A stretch of 64,000 nt of DNA from Cohnella baijiui (lineage in GTDB: Bacteria > Bacillota > Bacilli > Paenibacillales > Paenibacillaceae), in the NCBI RefSeq assembly GCF_020731285.1, contig NZ_JAJFOW010000016.1, forward strand, positions 52,448 through 116,447. Reading direction: 5' to 3'. Positions 25,500 through 34,639 of this stretch are shown piece after piece; positions within the stretch are counted from its first letter, which is position 1, and every line of letters begins with the position of its first letter. Made by a program: the position numbers and the translations under genes. The notes beneath the pieces are model-generated. The model was given only the letters and a program-made list of their open reading frames with translations. It did not search any database and was not told the origin of the DNA.

Positions 25500-27239
25500 C
25501 TATATGGCTCGCTCCTTTAACTCTTGAAGTTGAAGCATTTTTCTATATTGGCCATCTTGTTTGAATAGCTCATCATGGGAGCCACACTGTACAATTCTCC
25601 CCTGATGAAGAACATAAATTCGGTCCGCATTTTTAATGGTAGCCATTCTGTGCGCGATCGTTAGTGACGTTTTCCCTTTTGTCAGCATGCGCAGGCATTC
25701 TTGAATCGATTCTTCCGAAACCGCATCCAATGCAGAAGTAGGCTCGTCCAACAAGATCAAATCTGCATCCTTGAGCAATGCCCGTAGAATGGTAATTCTC
25801 TGCTTTTCGCCTCCGGAAAATTGAAACCCGGCTTCGCCTACACGCCCATCTAAGCCTCTTTCGCCTAACAAAGCTTCCAATCCAGCTCGCTTACACAGTG
25901 CCATAAGCTTTTCATCTTCCATATGCATTTGGTTGGTTAATAGATTCTCCCTCAACGTTCCAGGGAATAGGCGGCTTTCCTGCCCGACAAATGCAATATT
26001 CCGGCGCATTGCTTCTTTATCCCAGTCTTCTATTGAATTTCCCATTACTTCAACGCTGCCGCAATCGGGAGTAATAAATCCGCAAATCAGTTTGATGATC
26101 GAAGATTTACCGGAACCGCTGGCTCCCACCAAAGCGACCGACTCACCTTCTCTGATTTCCATTGAAATGCCGTTTAAAACCTCTTTTTCTCCAGGATAAG
26201 CAAAATGAACATCCTCTATTTTCACCATACAAGAATCTTTTTGAAGACGTTTGGTTGCAGTACCATTTTCTTCCTCGGGCAAATCCAAAAAGCCATATAT
26301 CCGTTCACAAGCCACTTGAGCCTTCCTTAAATAAGCTACCGTATCCGGCGTACCTTGAAGCCATGAGAAAAAACCGCCGCCAATGGCCACGAGGGAAAGT
26401 AACTCGCCTTGCGTCAAGGTACCCTCAAAAATTCTAAACACCCCGAGAGCAATCATTACAGTTAGCGGTATGAAGCCGATAGCCTTGCCTGCCGCTGCTA
26501 CATATGCAACTGTCTTTTCATTTTTGATCGCTGCATCCGTTGCTTGATGCAATGCTTTTTCATATTGATTAAAAACCATCTTTTCTAATCGAAAAGCTTT
26601 TACTAGCGTAATAAAGTTGATCCCTTCTTTTGCTCTCTGTTGAGATTTTGCCAATTGGCTTCTATAGACTTTTTCATTCCTTCGAACTTGCTTGGTCAAA
26701 AGAATACTAAATGGCAAAACGAGTAAGGATATCAAAATAAAAACAATCGTAATCTCAGGATCGACAGCCAGCATAAACCCTGTTACGCCAATCAGTTGAA
26801 CAAACAAAGTGGTTACCATGGAAAGACCGTAATAGGTAAAACCATTGAGTGTATCCAGTTCCGAACCTAAATGAGAAATGATTTCTCCGCTATCATGGGT
26901 TTCCAAGTAGGGCATACTTAGCTTTGTGGTTTTTTTGCCGATCGCCAAACGCAACTTTAGGAGAACTTCTTCGGACATACGCCCTTTTGTGTAGGTGGAT
27001 ATGCCATGGAATGGCGACGCTAAAAAGGTAGAACCAAGCAAGAATACGAAAGACATCATGAAAGTTTCTTTTTGATAAATAATATCGTCTGCAACCGTTC
27101 CAATCATTTTTCTCATATAAAAATCCATAAGCAAATAAACAATGGTAGCCACGATACTTGCAAAGTACCATGGCCAACTTTTGAGTACATCTTTCATAAG
27201 ACAGATAACATAGCTAGGATTGCCTTTACGAAAGATCAA
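25500..27239 (-). CDS. ABC exporter half-transporter (permease-ATPase), first of pair
   Basis: A 579-aa partner of the downstream half-transporter with the same architecture: membrane domain about residues 15-310 and an ATPase with Walker A 'GASGSGKSSIIKLICG', Q-loop 'VGQESRLFPG', signature 'FSGGEKQRITILRALL', Walker B 'LILLDEPTSALD' and 'AHRMA'. The site residues are intact in both halves. The start is a TTG at 27239 with AGAGGCGA 8 bp upstream; an internal ATG 42 bp later is an alternative. The gene is AT-rich and typical of low-GC Firmicutes, unlike its surroundings, which points to horizontal transfer. The promoter is an AT-only stretch around 27280-27315. Confidence 0.85.
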   Translation of the reverse strand: MIFRKGNPSYVICLMKDVLKSWPWYFASIVATIVYLLMDFYMRKMIGTVADDIIYQKETFMMSFVFLLGSTFLASPFHGISTYTKGRMSEEVLLKLRLAIGKKTTKLSMPYLETHDSGEIISHLGSELDTLNGFTYYGLSMVTTLFVQLIGVTGFMLAVDPEITIVFILISLLVLPFSILLTKQVRRNEKVYRSQLAKSQQRAKEGINFITLVKAFRLEKMVFNQYEKALHQATDAAIKNEKTVAYVAAAGKAIGFIPLTVMIALGVFRIFEGTLTQGELLSLVAIGGGFFSWLQGTPDTVAYLRKAQVACERIYGFLDLPEEENGTATKRLQKDSCMVKIEDVHFAYPGEKEVLNGISMEIREGESVALVGASGSGKSSIIKLICGFITPDCGSVEVMGNSIEDWDKEAMRRNIAFVGQESRLFPGTLRENLLTNQMHMEDEKLMALCKRAGLEALLGERGLDGRVGEAGFQFSGGEKQRITILRALLKDADLILLDEPTSALDAVSEESIQECLRMLTKGKTSLTIAHRMATIKNADRIYVLHQGRIVQCGSHDELFKQDGQYRKMLQLQELKERAI

Positions 27240-27338
27240 TCATATCGCCTCTATCCCTTGTCATCCTCCAACCAAACATCATATACGATATATATAATAT
27301 ATATAATATAGAATGTTTACAATACAAATTTTTACACA
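27240..27338. promoter_or_regulatory. AT-rich upstream region of the exporter cassette
   Basis: The strand of A/T at 27280-27313 (ATATATAATATATATAAT) forms overlapping palindromes and supplies -10-like sites for the leftward exporter genes. Seventeen bases here (27298-27314) recur upstream of the GntR gene at 42357-42373. Confidence 0.4.
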
Positions 27339-27442
27339 CGCGGCGCTCGCCAAGTGTGGGCTGACGACGAAGCACATCGAGAGCCGCATCTCCGTCCTGA
27401 GCGGCGGCGAGAAGGCCGAGGTTCGCCGCGAAGCTGATCTAA
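27339..27442 (+). pseudogene. ABC-F gene fragment (relic)
   Basis: Positions 27339-27427 match 23287-23375 of the intact ABC-F gene with 3 differences in 89 bp. The next 14 bp (CGAAGCTGATCTAA, 27429-27442) match the last 14 bp of that gene, including its stop. About 190 bp between the two parts are missing, which shifts the frame. The left edge is abrupt, directly against AT-rich cassette DNA. It is a non-functional scar of a second ABC-F copy. Confidence 0.85.
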
Positions 27443-27465
27443 CGCGGTCTGCGCCAAACGATACG

Positions 27466-27509
27466 AAGGGCTGTCCCTCGTCACCTAGGAGACGAACGGG
27501 ACAGCCCTT
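27466..27509. terminator. Terminator-like hairpin between ABC-F relic and MCP gene
   Basis: AAGGGCTGTCCC (27466-27477) pairs with GGGACAGCCCTT (27498-27509), with TCGTC/GACGA inside. It resembles the hairpin after the intact ABC-F gene and may have been duplicated with it. It can also end the leftward MCP transcript, though T runs are short. Confidence 0.6.
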
Positions 27510-27546
27510 TCGATACAGCGCGAGGCTTTGGAGGGAAGCAGCGGCG

Positions 27547-29283
27547 CTAGACGGTGAAGCTGCCCGTCAAACGCCGCAGCTCATCCGACACCTGCTTCAG
27601 ATCGTCGGATGTGACGGAAAACTGCCGCATCGCTGCGCTCTGCTCCTCCGCCATGGCGGACATTTGCTCGGCGAACGCCGAGTTGTCCTCCGCGATGCGG
27701 TTGATCTCTTTGCTCGACTTCACGACCTGCGCGCTGTCTTCGGCGATCCGCTCGACGGAGGCGGCCACCTCCCCGATCGAGGACGCCAGCTCGCCGACGC
27801 TGCCGATGATGCGCTGCACCCGCTCGCCCGCTTCGCGGACGGACGCCGTGCTCCCGAAGACGGCTTGGCGGCTGGCGTCGACGAGCTCGTCGATGCGCCG
27901 CACGCCTCCGTTCAGCCGCTCCAGCGTCACGGTGATCTCCTTGGCCGACCGGGACGTCTGCTCCGACAGCTTGCGGATCTCGTCCGCGACGACGGAGAAG
28001 CCCCGGCCGTGCTCGCCCGCCCTGGCAGCTTCGATCGCCGCGTTCAGCGCGAGCAGGTTCGTCTGCGTAGAGACGTCGGAGATGTAGCCGACCATGGCGT
28101 GAATCCGGTCGGACTCGCCGGTCAGCTCCTTCACGCTGTCGCCGATCCTTCCGAACGCCGTCTCGATCTCGCCGATCGCCGCGCCGGACCGATCCAGATG
28201 GTAAATGCCGTCTTCCGCGGCGCCGCGCGTATGATGGGCCAGGTCAGCCACCTCCTTCGCGCGGTCGGAGGTGCCCTCGAGCGAAAGCGCCGTCTCCGTC
28301 ATGACGGACGTGATCTCCTGCACCTGTGCCACCTGGTGCTCCGTGCCCGCGGCAACCCGGCGGACGGCGTCCCCTACCTGCCCGTTGACGACGAGGGCGC
28401 CGTCCGTGCCCTGCCGGATCTGGCCCGCCACCTCCGACAGCTGCTCCGCTCCGCGCTTGACCGAGCCGATCATGCCCTGCAGGGCGGCGAGCAGGGCGTT
28501 CGTCTCCCGGCCCAACTCCCGCATCTCGTCCGATGTGCGAACCTCGATGCGCCGCGTCAGGTCGCCGCCGGAGCCCGCGATATCGGAGACGGCGGACGTG
28601 ACCTTGCGGATGTTGCGCGTCACGTGCCGGGAGACGAGCCAGGCGAAAAGCGCCGCGAAAACGGTCAGCCCGCCCAGGATCCCGTACAGCAGCGTCTGGA
28701 GCCGATCGTTGCGCTGGGCAAGCGCACGGATGCGCTCGTCCATCAAATACTTCTCGGCCTGACGCAGCCGGGACAGCTGTTCGCGCATGCCGTCCATCTG
28801 CTTTTGCGCTGAAGCCCCGTACAGAGCGGTCCCCAACTCCTCGAGCGTGCGTCCGCCGGTCCCCGCCTTCATCAGCGCTTCGGCGCCGGTCATCCACTGT
28901 CGGACGGCGCCGCTCACGCTGGCCAGCCGGCTCAGCTGCTCCGGCTCGGCGGCGAGCAGCTCCTGCAGCCGCTCGTCGCTCCGCTGCCACGCCGATGCCG
29001 CCGAATCGTACGTTTTCCTGGCGTTCTCCTGCCCCGCCACCATGTAGGCTTGCAGCGCGCCGTCCATGTCCGAGGCGCTTTTGTCGATCTGATAGGTCAG
29101 CACCTGGATATTCAGATCGCGCCCGGTGACGGCGTCGATCTCGTTTTGCAGCCGGTCGATCGTTCCCGAGACGACGAGCAGCGCCGCCGCCAAAAAGAGC
29201 AGCATCGCGGCGTACCCGATGATGATTTTGACGGCGATCGTCAGCCGCAGCCCCGGCATTCGCCATGTCTTCCGCTTGTTCAT
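27547..29283 (-). CDS. Methyl-accepting chemotaxis protein
   Basis: A 578-aa chemoreceptor: membrane helix at about residues 13-38, a helical periplasmic-type (4HB-like) sensor of about 140 residues, second membrane helix near 195-215, HAMP domain, and a long cytoplasmic signalling hairpin with the conserved tip '[20 protein letters not shown]' and '[20 protein letters not shown]'. It would control CheA activity in response to an extracellular ligand. ATG at 29283 with GAGGGA about 10 bp upstream; the frame stays open further upstream without homology. It is the last gene of the leftward catabolic set, 14 bp after the FAA-hydrolase gene, so the ligand may be the operon's substrate. That is inference. 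Confidence 0.9.
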   Translation of the reverse strand: MNKRKTWRMPGLRLTIAVKIIIGYAAMLLFLAAALLVVSGTIDRLQNEIDAVTGRDLNIQVLTYQIDKSASDMDGALQAYMVAGQENARKTYDSAASAWQRSDERLQELLAAEPEQLSRLASVSGAVRQWMTGAEALMKAGTGGRTLEELGTALYGASAQKQMDGMREQLSRLRQAEKYLMDERIRALAQRNDRLQTLLYGILGGLTVFAALFAWLVSRHVTRNIRKVTSAVSDIAGSGGDLTRRIEVRTSDEMRELGRETNALLAALQGMIGSVKRGAEQLSEVAGQIRQGTDGALVVNGQVGDAVRRVAAGTEHQVAQVQEITSVMTETALSLEGTSDRAKEVADLAHHTRGAAEDGIYHLDRSGAAIGEIETAFGRIGDSVKELTGESDRIHAMVGYISDVSTQTNLLALNAAIEAARAGEHGRGFSVVADEIRKLSEQTSRSAKEITVTLERLNGGVRRIDELVDASRQAVFGSTASVREAGERVQRIIGSVGELASSIGEVAASVERIAEDSAQVVKSSKEINRIAEDNSAFAEQMSAMAEEQSAAMRQFSVTSDDLKQVSDELRRLTGSFTV

Positions 29284-29297
29284 ACGTTCGATATCCC

Positions 29298-30161
29298 TCA
29301 GATCTGCTCCTGAATATACCGGCTCCGCAGCTTGCCGATGCCGGCTACCTCGATTTCCGTCACGTCGCCATGACGAAGCCAGACGGGCGGCGTCCGGCCC
29401 ATGCCTACGCCCGGAGGCGTGCCCGTGCTGATGATGTCGCCGGGCTCCAGCGTCATCGTCCGGGACAGGAAGGAGACCAGATACGGAATGTCGAAGATGA
29501 GCTCCCGCGTGTTGGACTGCTGCATGATTTCCCCGTTCAGCGTTAGGGAAATGTCGAGCCGGCCCGGGTCCGGAATCTCGTCGCGCGTGACGACGCACGG
29601 CCCCATCGGGGCGAACGTGTCGATCGCCTTGCCGCGGGTCCACTGGCCTTCATGCAGCTGCATATCCCGCGCGCTCACGTCGTTGATGATCGTGTAGCCG
29701 AAGACGTGCGACATCGCGTCCTCCGGCCGGACGCGCTTGGCCCGCTTGCCGATGACGACGGCCAACTCCGCTTCGTAGTCGCATTCGCGCACCTCGGCCG
29801 GAATAACGACATCCGCGTCGGGGCCGACGATCGCGTTCGGGTATTTCGGGAACAGCACCGGCACTTGGGGCACCGCCATGTTCGACTCGGCGGCGTGGTC
29901 GCGGTAGTTGAGGCCGACGAAGATCAGCTTTTCCGGCTTGGCGATCGGCGCACACAGGACGATGTCGTCCGGGGCGAGCACGGGCGCGTAGACTGGCGGC
30001 GCGGGCGGCTCGGCGCCGGGCGGCAGGTCCGCGATCTGCTCGATAAGCGTCCTCAGCTCCAAGCCGTCCGCGAACAGCCGCACCTGCCCGTCCGCCTCCT
30101 GCACCCCCAGCGCGATTCGTCCGTTAGGTTCGTGTTTTCGTTTGAATTGCACCCATTTCAT
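29298..30161 (-). CDS. Fumarylacetoacetate hydrolase (FAH) family protein
   Basis: A 287-aa member of the FAH superfamily, which covers acylpyruvate hydrolases, 2-hydroxyhepta-2,4-diene-1,7-dioate isomerases and 2,4-diketo-3-deoxy-sugar acid hydrolases. The metal ligands are visible: Glu in '[13 protein letters not shown]' and Asp in '[20 protein letters not shown]'. The 'GTPPGVGMG' C-terminal motif is typical. In sugar-catabolic operons this family cleaves 2,4-diketo-3-deoxy acids to pyruvate plus a hydroxy-acid. It starts 1 bp after the stop of the Gfo/Idh gene, so they are coupled. The exact substrate cannot be read from sequence. Confidence 0.88.
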   Translation of the reverse strand: MKWVQFKRKHEPNGRIALGVQEADGQVRLFADGLELRTLIEQIADLPPGAEPPAPPVYAPVLAPDDIVLCAPIAKPEKLIFVGLNYRDHAAESNMAVPQVPVLFPKYPNAIVGPDADVVIPAEVRECDYEAELAVVIGKRAKRVRPEDAMSHVFGYTIINDVSARDMQLHEGQWTRGKAIDTFAPMGPCVVTRDEIPDPGRLDISLTLNGEIMQQSNTRELIFDIPYLVSFLSRTMTLEPGDIISTGTPPGVGMGRTPPVWLRHGDVTEIEVAGIGKLRSRYIQEQI

Positions 30162-30162
30162 C

Positions 30163-31197
30163 TTAACGGGCCCCCTGTCCGTTTGGATCTAACGCGGCTT
30201 GGCCGCCCAGCTCGACCGGCTCGCCCGACCGGGCCGAACGCACGATGGCGTCCGCCACCTCGATGCCGTGGATGGCATCCTCGAACGAGACGACATCCGG
30301 CGAAGTACCGTTCAGCGCGCATTCGCCGATGTAGGCGAGCTGCTCCTTCAGCGCGCCGACGATCCGGCCGCCCTGCCGGTGGTGGACCGACAGGTCCGTC
30401 GACGCGCGGCCCCGGATGCCGAGCAGATGGACGCCGGCCAGGTCGGTGTCGAACTGAACCGTGCCCTCCGAGCCGACGACTTCGGTATAGTCGTTGATGA
30501 CGACGCCGGCCGCGTCGTGCGTCATCCAGTTGCTGTGCAGCACGGCGAGCATGCCGTTTTCAAACCGAAGCTGCACCCACAAAATCTCGGGAACGTCTCC
30601 CCCCGACAGCGTGCAGCCCTCCGCCGTCACCCGCTTGACGCGGCTGCCCGCGTACCAGATCGCCTGATCCAGGTCGTGGATCATCAGCTCATAAACGGTG
30701 TGCGTTCGGCGATAGGTGCCGAAGAGCGAATGGTTGCGCGAGCGCTTCATGTAGATCGAGGCGGGTCGGCCAAGCGCGCCTTCCGCGATCAGGCGGCGGA
30801 CTTCGGCGTATTTGGGCTCGAACCGCAGCAGATGACCCGGCGCGACGAACCGGCCGTGCCGTTTCGCTGCCGCGAGCATTTGCGCCGCCTCGGCCGCGTC
30901 CGTCGCCACCGGCTTCTCCACCAGGACGTGCTTGCCGGCCTCGAGCGCGGCCAGCACCGGCTGAAGGTGCGCCTTTTCGAACGTGATGACGCTGACGAGA
31001 CCGATGTCCGCCTCGCGTAGCAGCTCCTCGGCCGTCTCGCAGACGACCGGGACGCCAAGCTCCCGGGCCCGCGCCCTGCGAGCGGGCTGCGCGTCGCAGA
31101 CCGCCGCCACTTCGATGAACGGCAGCGCGCGATAAGCTTCGAGATGGCATTCGCCCCAGCTCCCGAAGCCGATGATGCCTACTTTGAGCTTTTTCAT
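30163..31197 (-). CDS. Gfo/Idh/MocA family oxidoreductase
   Basis: A 344-aa NAD(P)-dependent dehydrogenase of the glucose-fructose oxidoreductase/inositol dehydrogenase family. The Rossmann motif is at residues 7-13 (GIIGFGSWG), the conserved 'EKPVATDAAEA' carries the family EKP motif (Lys), and 'RTHTVYELMIHDLDQAIW' carries the conserved His/Asp pair for catalysis. Such enzymes oxidise a sugar or cyclitol hydroxyl. GGAAGGAG precedes the ATG at 31197. It sits 4 bp after the zinc-alcohol-dehydrogenase gene and 1 bp before the FAH gene, consistent with consecutive steps. Confidence 0.9.
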   Translation of the reverse strand: MKKLKVGIIGFGSWGECHLEAYRALPFIEVAAVCDAQPARRARARELGVPVVCETAEELLREADIGLVSVITFEKAHLQPVLAALEAGKHVLVEKPVATDAAEAAQMLAAAKRHGRFVAPGHLLRFEPKYAEVRRLIAEGALGRPASIYMKRSRNHSLFGTYRRTHTVYELMIHDLDQAIWYAGSRVKRVTAEGCTLSGGDVPEILWVQLRFENGMLAVLHSNWMTHDAAGVVINDYTEVVGSEGTVQFDTDLAGVHLLGIRGRASTDLSVHHRQGGRIVGALKEQLAYIGECALNGTSPDVVSFEDAIHGIEVADAIVRSARSGEPVELGGQAALDPNGQGAR

Positions 31198-31201
31198 CCC
31201 T

Positions 31202-32233
31202 TTACGCTCCTTCCATGACGAGGAACAGCTTGCCCTGCCGGACGCGGCCTCGCACCAAATCCTCGAACGCCCGGCCGCCCTCGGCCGCCGGCAGCGAAGC
31301 CGTCCAGCCTTCCTCGGTGACGCGGCCTTCCTCCAGCAGCCGCACGGCGTCGTGGAAGTCTTGCGGCGTATAGCAGAACGAACCAAGTACCTCGATTTCG
31401 CTGCGGATTTGATGATTGATCGGAAGCTCCGTCCCGTCGATGCCGAGGCCGATGTTCATGATCGTGCCGCCCGGATTGACGACGGACATGGCTTGGGCTC
31501 TCGTCGGCTGGAAGCCGGCCGCGTCGATGACGACGTCAACGCCTTCGCCGCCGGTCGCCTCCCGGACGACACGGGTCAGATCGTCGTCCACCGGGTGGAC
31601 GGTCCGGTCGGCCGCCCCGGCGTCGAGCGCGATTTTCAACCGGTCGTACTGGGTGTCGACCAGGAGGATCCGCGCGGCGCCGAGCAGCCGGGCGACCTTG
31701 GCGCACAACAGGCCGATGCCGCCCGCGCCGAAGACGAGCACGTTCGGCCGGAAGTGGCGCTGCATGGCGCGGCGCGCGGCCCGCAGCGAGCAGGCCAGCG
31801 GCTCGGCCAGTGCCGCGCGGGCGGCGCCGAGCGACTCCGATACCGGCACGACGCAGGTAACGGGGACCGCCACCCACTGTCCGAACGCGCCCGGCCGATG
31901 GATGCCGACGATGCGGCGGCTCGTACAGAGCTGGTTTTGCCCTTTGCGGCAGGCCGGGCAGGCTCCGCAAGAGATGAGCGGGTTGATGACGACCTTCGTA
32001 CCCGCCGCGAACCGGCCGGCACGCGCGCCCCACGCCTCGACCCGGCCGCAGCACTCGTGTCCCATCACGAGCGGCGGAACGCGCAGGCTGTTGTGACCTA
32101 AATATCCTTCGATCTCCGACCCGCAGATGCCGACGGTGTCGACGCGGATCAGCACTTCGTCTTCGGCCGGCTCCGGCTTCGGCACGTCTTGGAAAACCAT
32201 TTTTTCCGGCGCCGTCCATACCAATGCCTTCAT
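31202..32233 (-). CDS. Zinc-dependent alcohol/sugar dehydrogenase (MDR family)
   Basis: A 343-aa medium-chain dehydrogenase. The catalytic zinc site is recognisable as 'VGICGSE' and 'GHECCG'; the structural zinc site is intact as four cysteines in 'CGACPACRKGQNQLC'. The NAD-binding motif is 'VFGAGGIGLLCAKVARLLGA'. It resembles threonine/sorbitol/galactitol-type dehydrogenases that act on polyol or sugar hydroxyls. The ATG at 32233 is preferred (GGGGAGGG upstream) to one six codons earlier. It is in the same operon as a second dehydrogenase (Gfo/Idh), so the pathway has at least two NAD-linked oxidations. Confidence 0.9.
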   Translation of the reverse strand: MKALVWTAPEKMVFQDVPKPEPAEDEVLIRVDTVGICGSEIEGYLGHNSLRVPPLVMGHECCGRVEAWGARAGRFAAGTKVVINPLISCGACPACRKGQNQLCTSRRIVGIHRPGAFGQWVAVPVTCVVPVSESLGAARAALAEPLACSLRAARRAMQRHFRPNVLVFGAGGIGLLCAKVARLLGAARILLVDTQYDRLKIALDAGAADRTVHPVDDDLTRVVREATGGEGVDVVIDAAGFQPTRAQAMSVVNPGGTIMNIGLGIDGTELPINHQIRSEIEVLGSFCYTPQDFHDAVRLLEEGRVTEEGWTASLPAAEGGRAFEDLVRGRVRQGKLFLVMEGA

Positions 32234-32255
32234 GCGTGTTTCCCTCCCCATTCCG

Positions 32256-33380
32256 TTATCCGTTCAGACAGGCGGGCAGCGCCGCTTGCAGCCGCTCCAG
32301 ATCGGCGCGGTCGTTAAACGCGTGCACCGACAGGCGCACCCGGCCCTCGCTGCCCATGACGTAGATGCGCTCCCGGCGAAGCCGCTCCGCGACCGCGGCG
32401 GCGTCTTCGTGCAGGAAGCTGATGTTGCCGGCGCGGCGCGCCGGATCGTCCGGCGTCGTCACCGTGAGCCCGTGCGCCCGCAGCATCTCGATGAGCGCGC
32501 CGCCGAGCGAGAGAACATGGCGTTCGATCCGGTCGACGCCGGCCTCCAGCAGCAGGCGGGTCGACCGCTCCAGCGCGTAGACCGTCGGGTAGCTCGGATA
32601 GCCAAGCTCGTATCGGCGGGCGTCCGGATGAAAGTCGAACCCGTCGAACCGGTCCGGCCCGAGGCGTTCTTCGACGCTGCGCCAGCCGACGTAGGCCGGC
32701 AGCAGATTCCCCGCGCGCGTCGGATTAACGGCCAGCACGCCGCCGCCGTGCAGCGACAGCAGCCATTTGTACGTGCTGCACACCACGATGTCGGCCTGCG
32801 AGGCGTCAACCGGCGCGACGCCGAGCGATTGGGTGGCGTCCAGCAGGAACAGCGTTTCCGTTTGCCGCAGCCGCTCGTAAACTTTGCCGTAGTCGAGACG
32901 CGCCCCGCTCAGAAAGCTGACGTGGCTGGTCATGACGAGCCGGGTCCTCCCGTCGACCGCCGCGAGCAGGTCGTCCTCGTCGATTTCCCAGCCCTTGTGC
33001 GCCACGACCCGGACTTCGACGCCGGTCTTTTTCAAGGCGAGCCAAGGCAGCACGCCCGAAGGAAATTCCAGCGCGTGGAGCACGACGTTGTCTCCGGGGC
33101 GAAAGTCGATCGCCCGGGCCGCCATGGAGATGGCTTCGGAAGCGCTCGACAGGATGGCGATCTGTTCGGGCTGTCCGTTCAGCAATTGCGCCAGGTTGCG
33201 CTTGCACTGCCGCTCGGTCTCGGCGTTGCGCTCCCGGCCTCCCGGACCGAGGCTGCGGGACGTCAAATAGTCGTTCACCGCAGCCTGCACGCCCAGATGC
33301 GTCGGGGTCTCGGCGCCGCTGAAAAACCAGGCGCACCCGTTCAATCCGATAAAGTCTTTTTTGTCCAGCAACGCGTTCAT
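32256..33380 (-). CDS. PLP-dependent aminotransferase class V-fold enzyme
   Basis: A 374-aa fold-type I PLP enzyme of the class V group (isopenicillin-N-epimerase/cysteine desulfurase-like). The Schiff-base lysine is Lys205 in 'CSTYKWLLSLHGGG', with Asp181 in 'LLDATQSLG' for the pyridine nitrogen and His153 in 'TSHVSFLSG'. There is no conserved catalytic cysteine loop of the desulfurases near the C-terminus. The operon context (RidA, a deacylase) suggests it acts on an amino acid or amino sugar, perhaps as an aminotransferase, lyase or epimerase. AGGGAGG lies upstream of the ATG. Confidence 0.85.
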   Translation of the reverse strand: MNALLDKKDFIGLNGCAWFFSGAETPTHLGVQAAVNDYLTSRSLGPGGRERNAETERQCKRNLAQLLNGQPEQIAILSSASEAISMAARAIDFRPGDNVVLHALEFPSGVLPWLALKKTGVEVRVVAHKGWEIDEDDLLAAVDGRTRLVMTSHVSFLSGARLDYGKVYERLRQTETLFLLDATQSLGVAPVDASQADIVVCSTYKWLLSLHGGGVLAVNPTRAGNLLPAYVGWRSVEERLGPDRFDGFDFHPDARRYELGYPSYPTVYALERSTRLLLEAGVDRIERHVLSLGGALIEMLRAHGLTVTTPDDPARRAGNISFLHEDAAAVAERLRRERIYVMGSEGRVRLSVHAFNDRADLERLQAALPACLNG

Positions 33381-33456
33381 AGGCGTCCCTTCCTCCCTTC
33401 GCTGGGGTTGCGTTGGCGCACGGAAGCCCGGACGCGCGCTTCCGTGCCGTGCGCGG

Positions 33457-34194
33457 CTACAGATTCGGAGGGAGCTCCAGCCTCTCGAAGATGAGATGCG
33501 CTTTTTCGATGTGCACGGACGCCCGCGACAGCAAGAACGGGCCGTGCCCGGGATAAAGCCGGTCGAACCGCAGCCGGTGCAGCTTGGCCACGGTCTCGGC
33601 GTATTCCTCGATGATGCAGTCCCAGACGCGCTGCGCGACGATCTTGCCGCCGGCGAACACCGTATCGCCCGCGAACAGGCTGCGGTCCTCCCCTTCCATC
33701 AGCGCGAGCGCGATATGGCCGCGCGCATGTCCCGGCGCATCGATCACGTCGAGCGACAGATCGCCCACCCGTATGCGGTCTCCCTCCGCGACGGTCAAGT
33801 CGACCGGACACGCCGGGAAAGCGAAATCGGGCGGGTAGACGCCGCCCCGCTTGGCCGCGTTCAGGCTCGTCTTGTCCATGTCTCCCCGCGCGAGCCAGGG
33901 CGCCGCTTCGGCCGAGGCGACGATCTTCATCCCGTACCGCTCCCGCCAGTAGCTCGCGCCCGCCGCATGATCCGCATGGGCGTGCGTCAGGATGCAGGTC
34001 CGGACACGGTCCATGGCCATGCCGCACCCCTCGATCCGCCGGACGATGCGTTCGGGCTCGACGCCGCCTCCGGCGTCGACGAGGGCGCATTCGCCGCCGC
34101 CGTCCAGCAGGTACACATTGCAGTCCGTCGGATCGCTCAGCTCCATGCCGAACTTGCCGCTGCCGACCAGGGATACGCGTTCGCTAATCCGCAT
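33457..34194 (-). CDS. MBL-fold metallo-hydrolase
   Basis: A 245-aa metallo-beta-lactamase-fold hydrolase with the metal motif HxHxDH at residues 71-76 (THAHADH) and further ligands in 'IDAPGHARGHIAL', 'SLFAGDTVF' and 'LYPGHGPFLL'. Glyoxalase II, lactonases and many others share this fold. In this operon a lactonase following a sugar dehydrogenase is the simplest reading, but the substrate is not evident. AAAAGGAGG lies upstream of the ATG. Confidence 0.85.
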   Translation of the reverse strand: MRISERVSLVGSGKFGMELSDPTDCNVYLLDGGGECALVDAGGGVEPERIVRRIEGCGMAMDRVRTCILTHAHADHAAGASYWRERYGMKIVASAEAAPWLARGDMDKTSLNAAKRGGVYPPDFAFPACPVDLTVAEGDRIRVGDLSLDVIDAPGHARGHIALALMEGEDRSLFAGDTVFAGGKIVAQRVWDCIIEEYAETVAKLHRLRFDRLYPGHGPFLLSRASVHIEKAHLIFERLELPPNL

Positions 34195-34230
34195 GGCGGT
34201 TCTCCTCCTTTTCGCTTAGGTGGATGCTGC

Positions 34231-34614
34231 CTACAAGGTTGCAACGCATTCGATCTCCACGCACATGCCGGGAGGGAACTTGCCGATCTCCACCGTGCTT
34301 CGCGCCGGCGGATCGACGGGGAAAAAGCGGGCGTACTCGCGGTCGTAGGCGGCAAAGTTGTCGAGATTGTCCAAAAACGCCGTTACCTTCAGCACCCGCT
34401 CCATCGACGAACCCGCCGCTTCCAGGATCGCCTGCATATATTCCAGCACCAGCTTCGTCTGCGCCGCCGTGTCCCCCGGGTGCAGCACCCGCTTCGAGCC
34501 GAGCTCGAACGGGCACGTGCCGGCGACATACAGCGTGTCTCCGCAGCGGACCGCCTGGGAGTAGCTGCCGGCGGGCATCGGCGCCTTGTCGGTGCGAATG
34601 ATCTCTTTTGTCAT
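34231..34614 (-). CDS. RidA family enamine/imine deaminase
   Basis: A 127-aa YjgF/YER057c/UK114 (RidA) protein. Family members hydrolyse reactive 2-aminoacrylate-type enamines or imines made by PLP enzymes. Typical features are 'GSYSQAVRCGDTLYVAG', 'AQTKLVLEYMQAIL' and the 'RSTVEIGKFPPGMCVEIECVA' end; the arginine that binds the carboxylate is in 'PPARSTV'. The ATG at 34614 has AAAGGAG upstream. It sits beside an M20 deacylase and a PLP enzyme, which fits catabolism through an enamine intermediate. Confidence 0.92.
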   Translation of the reverse strand: MTKEIIRTDKAPMPAGSYSQAVRCGDTLYVAGTCPFELGSKRVLHPGDTAAQTKLVLEYMQAILEAAGSSMERVLKVTAFLDNLDNFAAYDREYARFFPVDPPARSTVEIGKFPPGMCVEIECVATL

Positions 34615-34639
34615 GGGATGAACTCCTTTCCGATGTCCT

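Noticed and set aside
23700..27340. Transposon or prophage carrying the exporter cassette
   Set aside because: No transposase, integrase, terminal inverted repeats or target-site duplication could be found at the borders.
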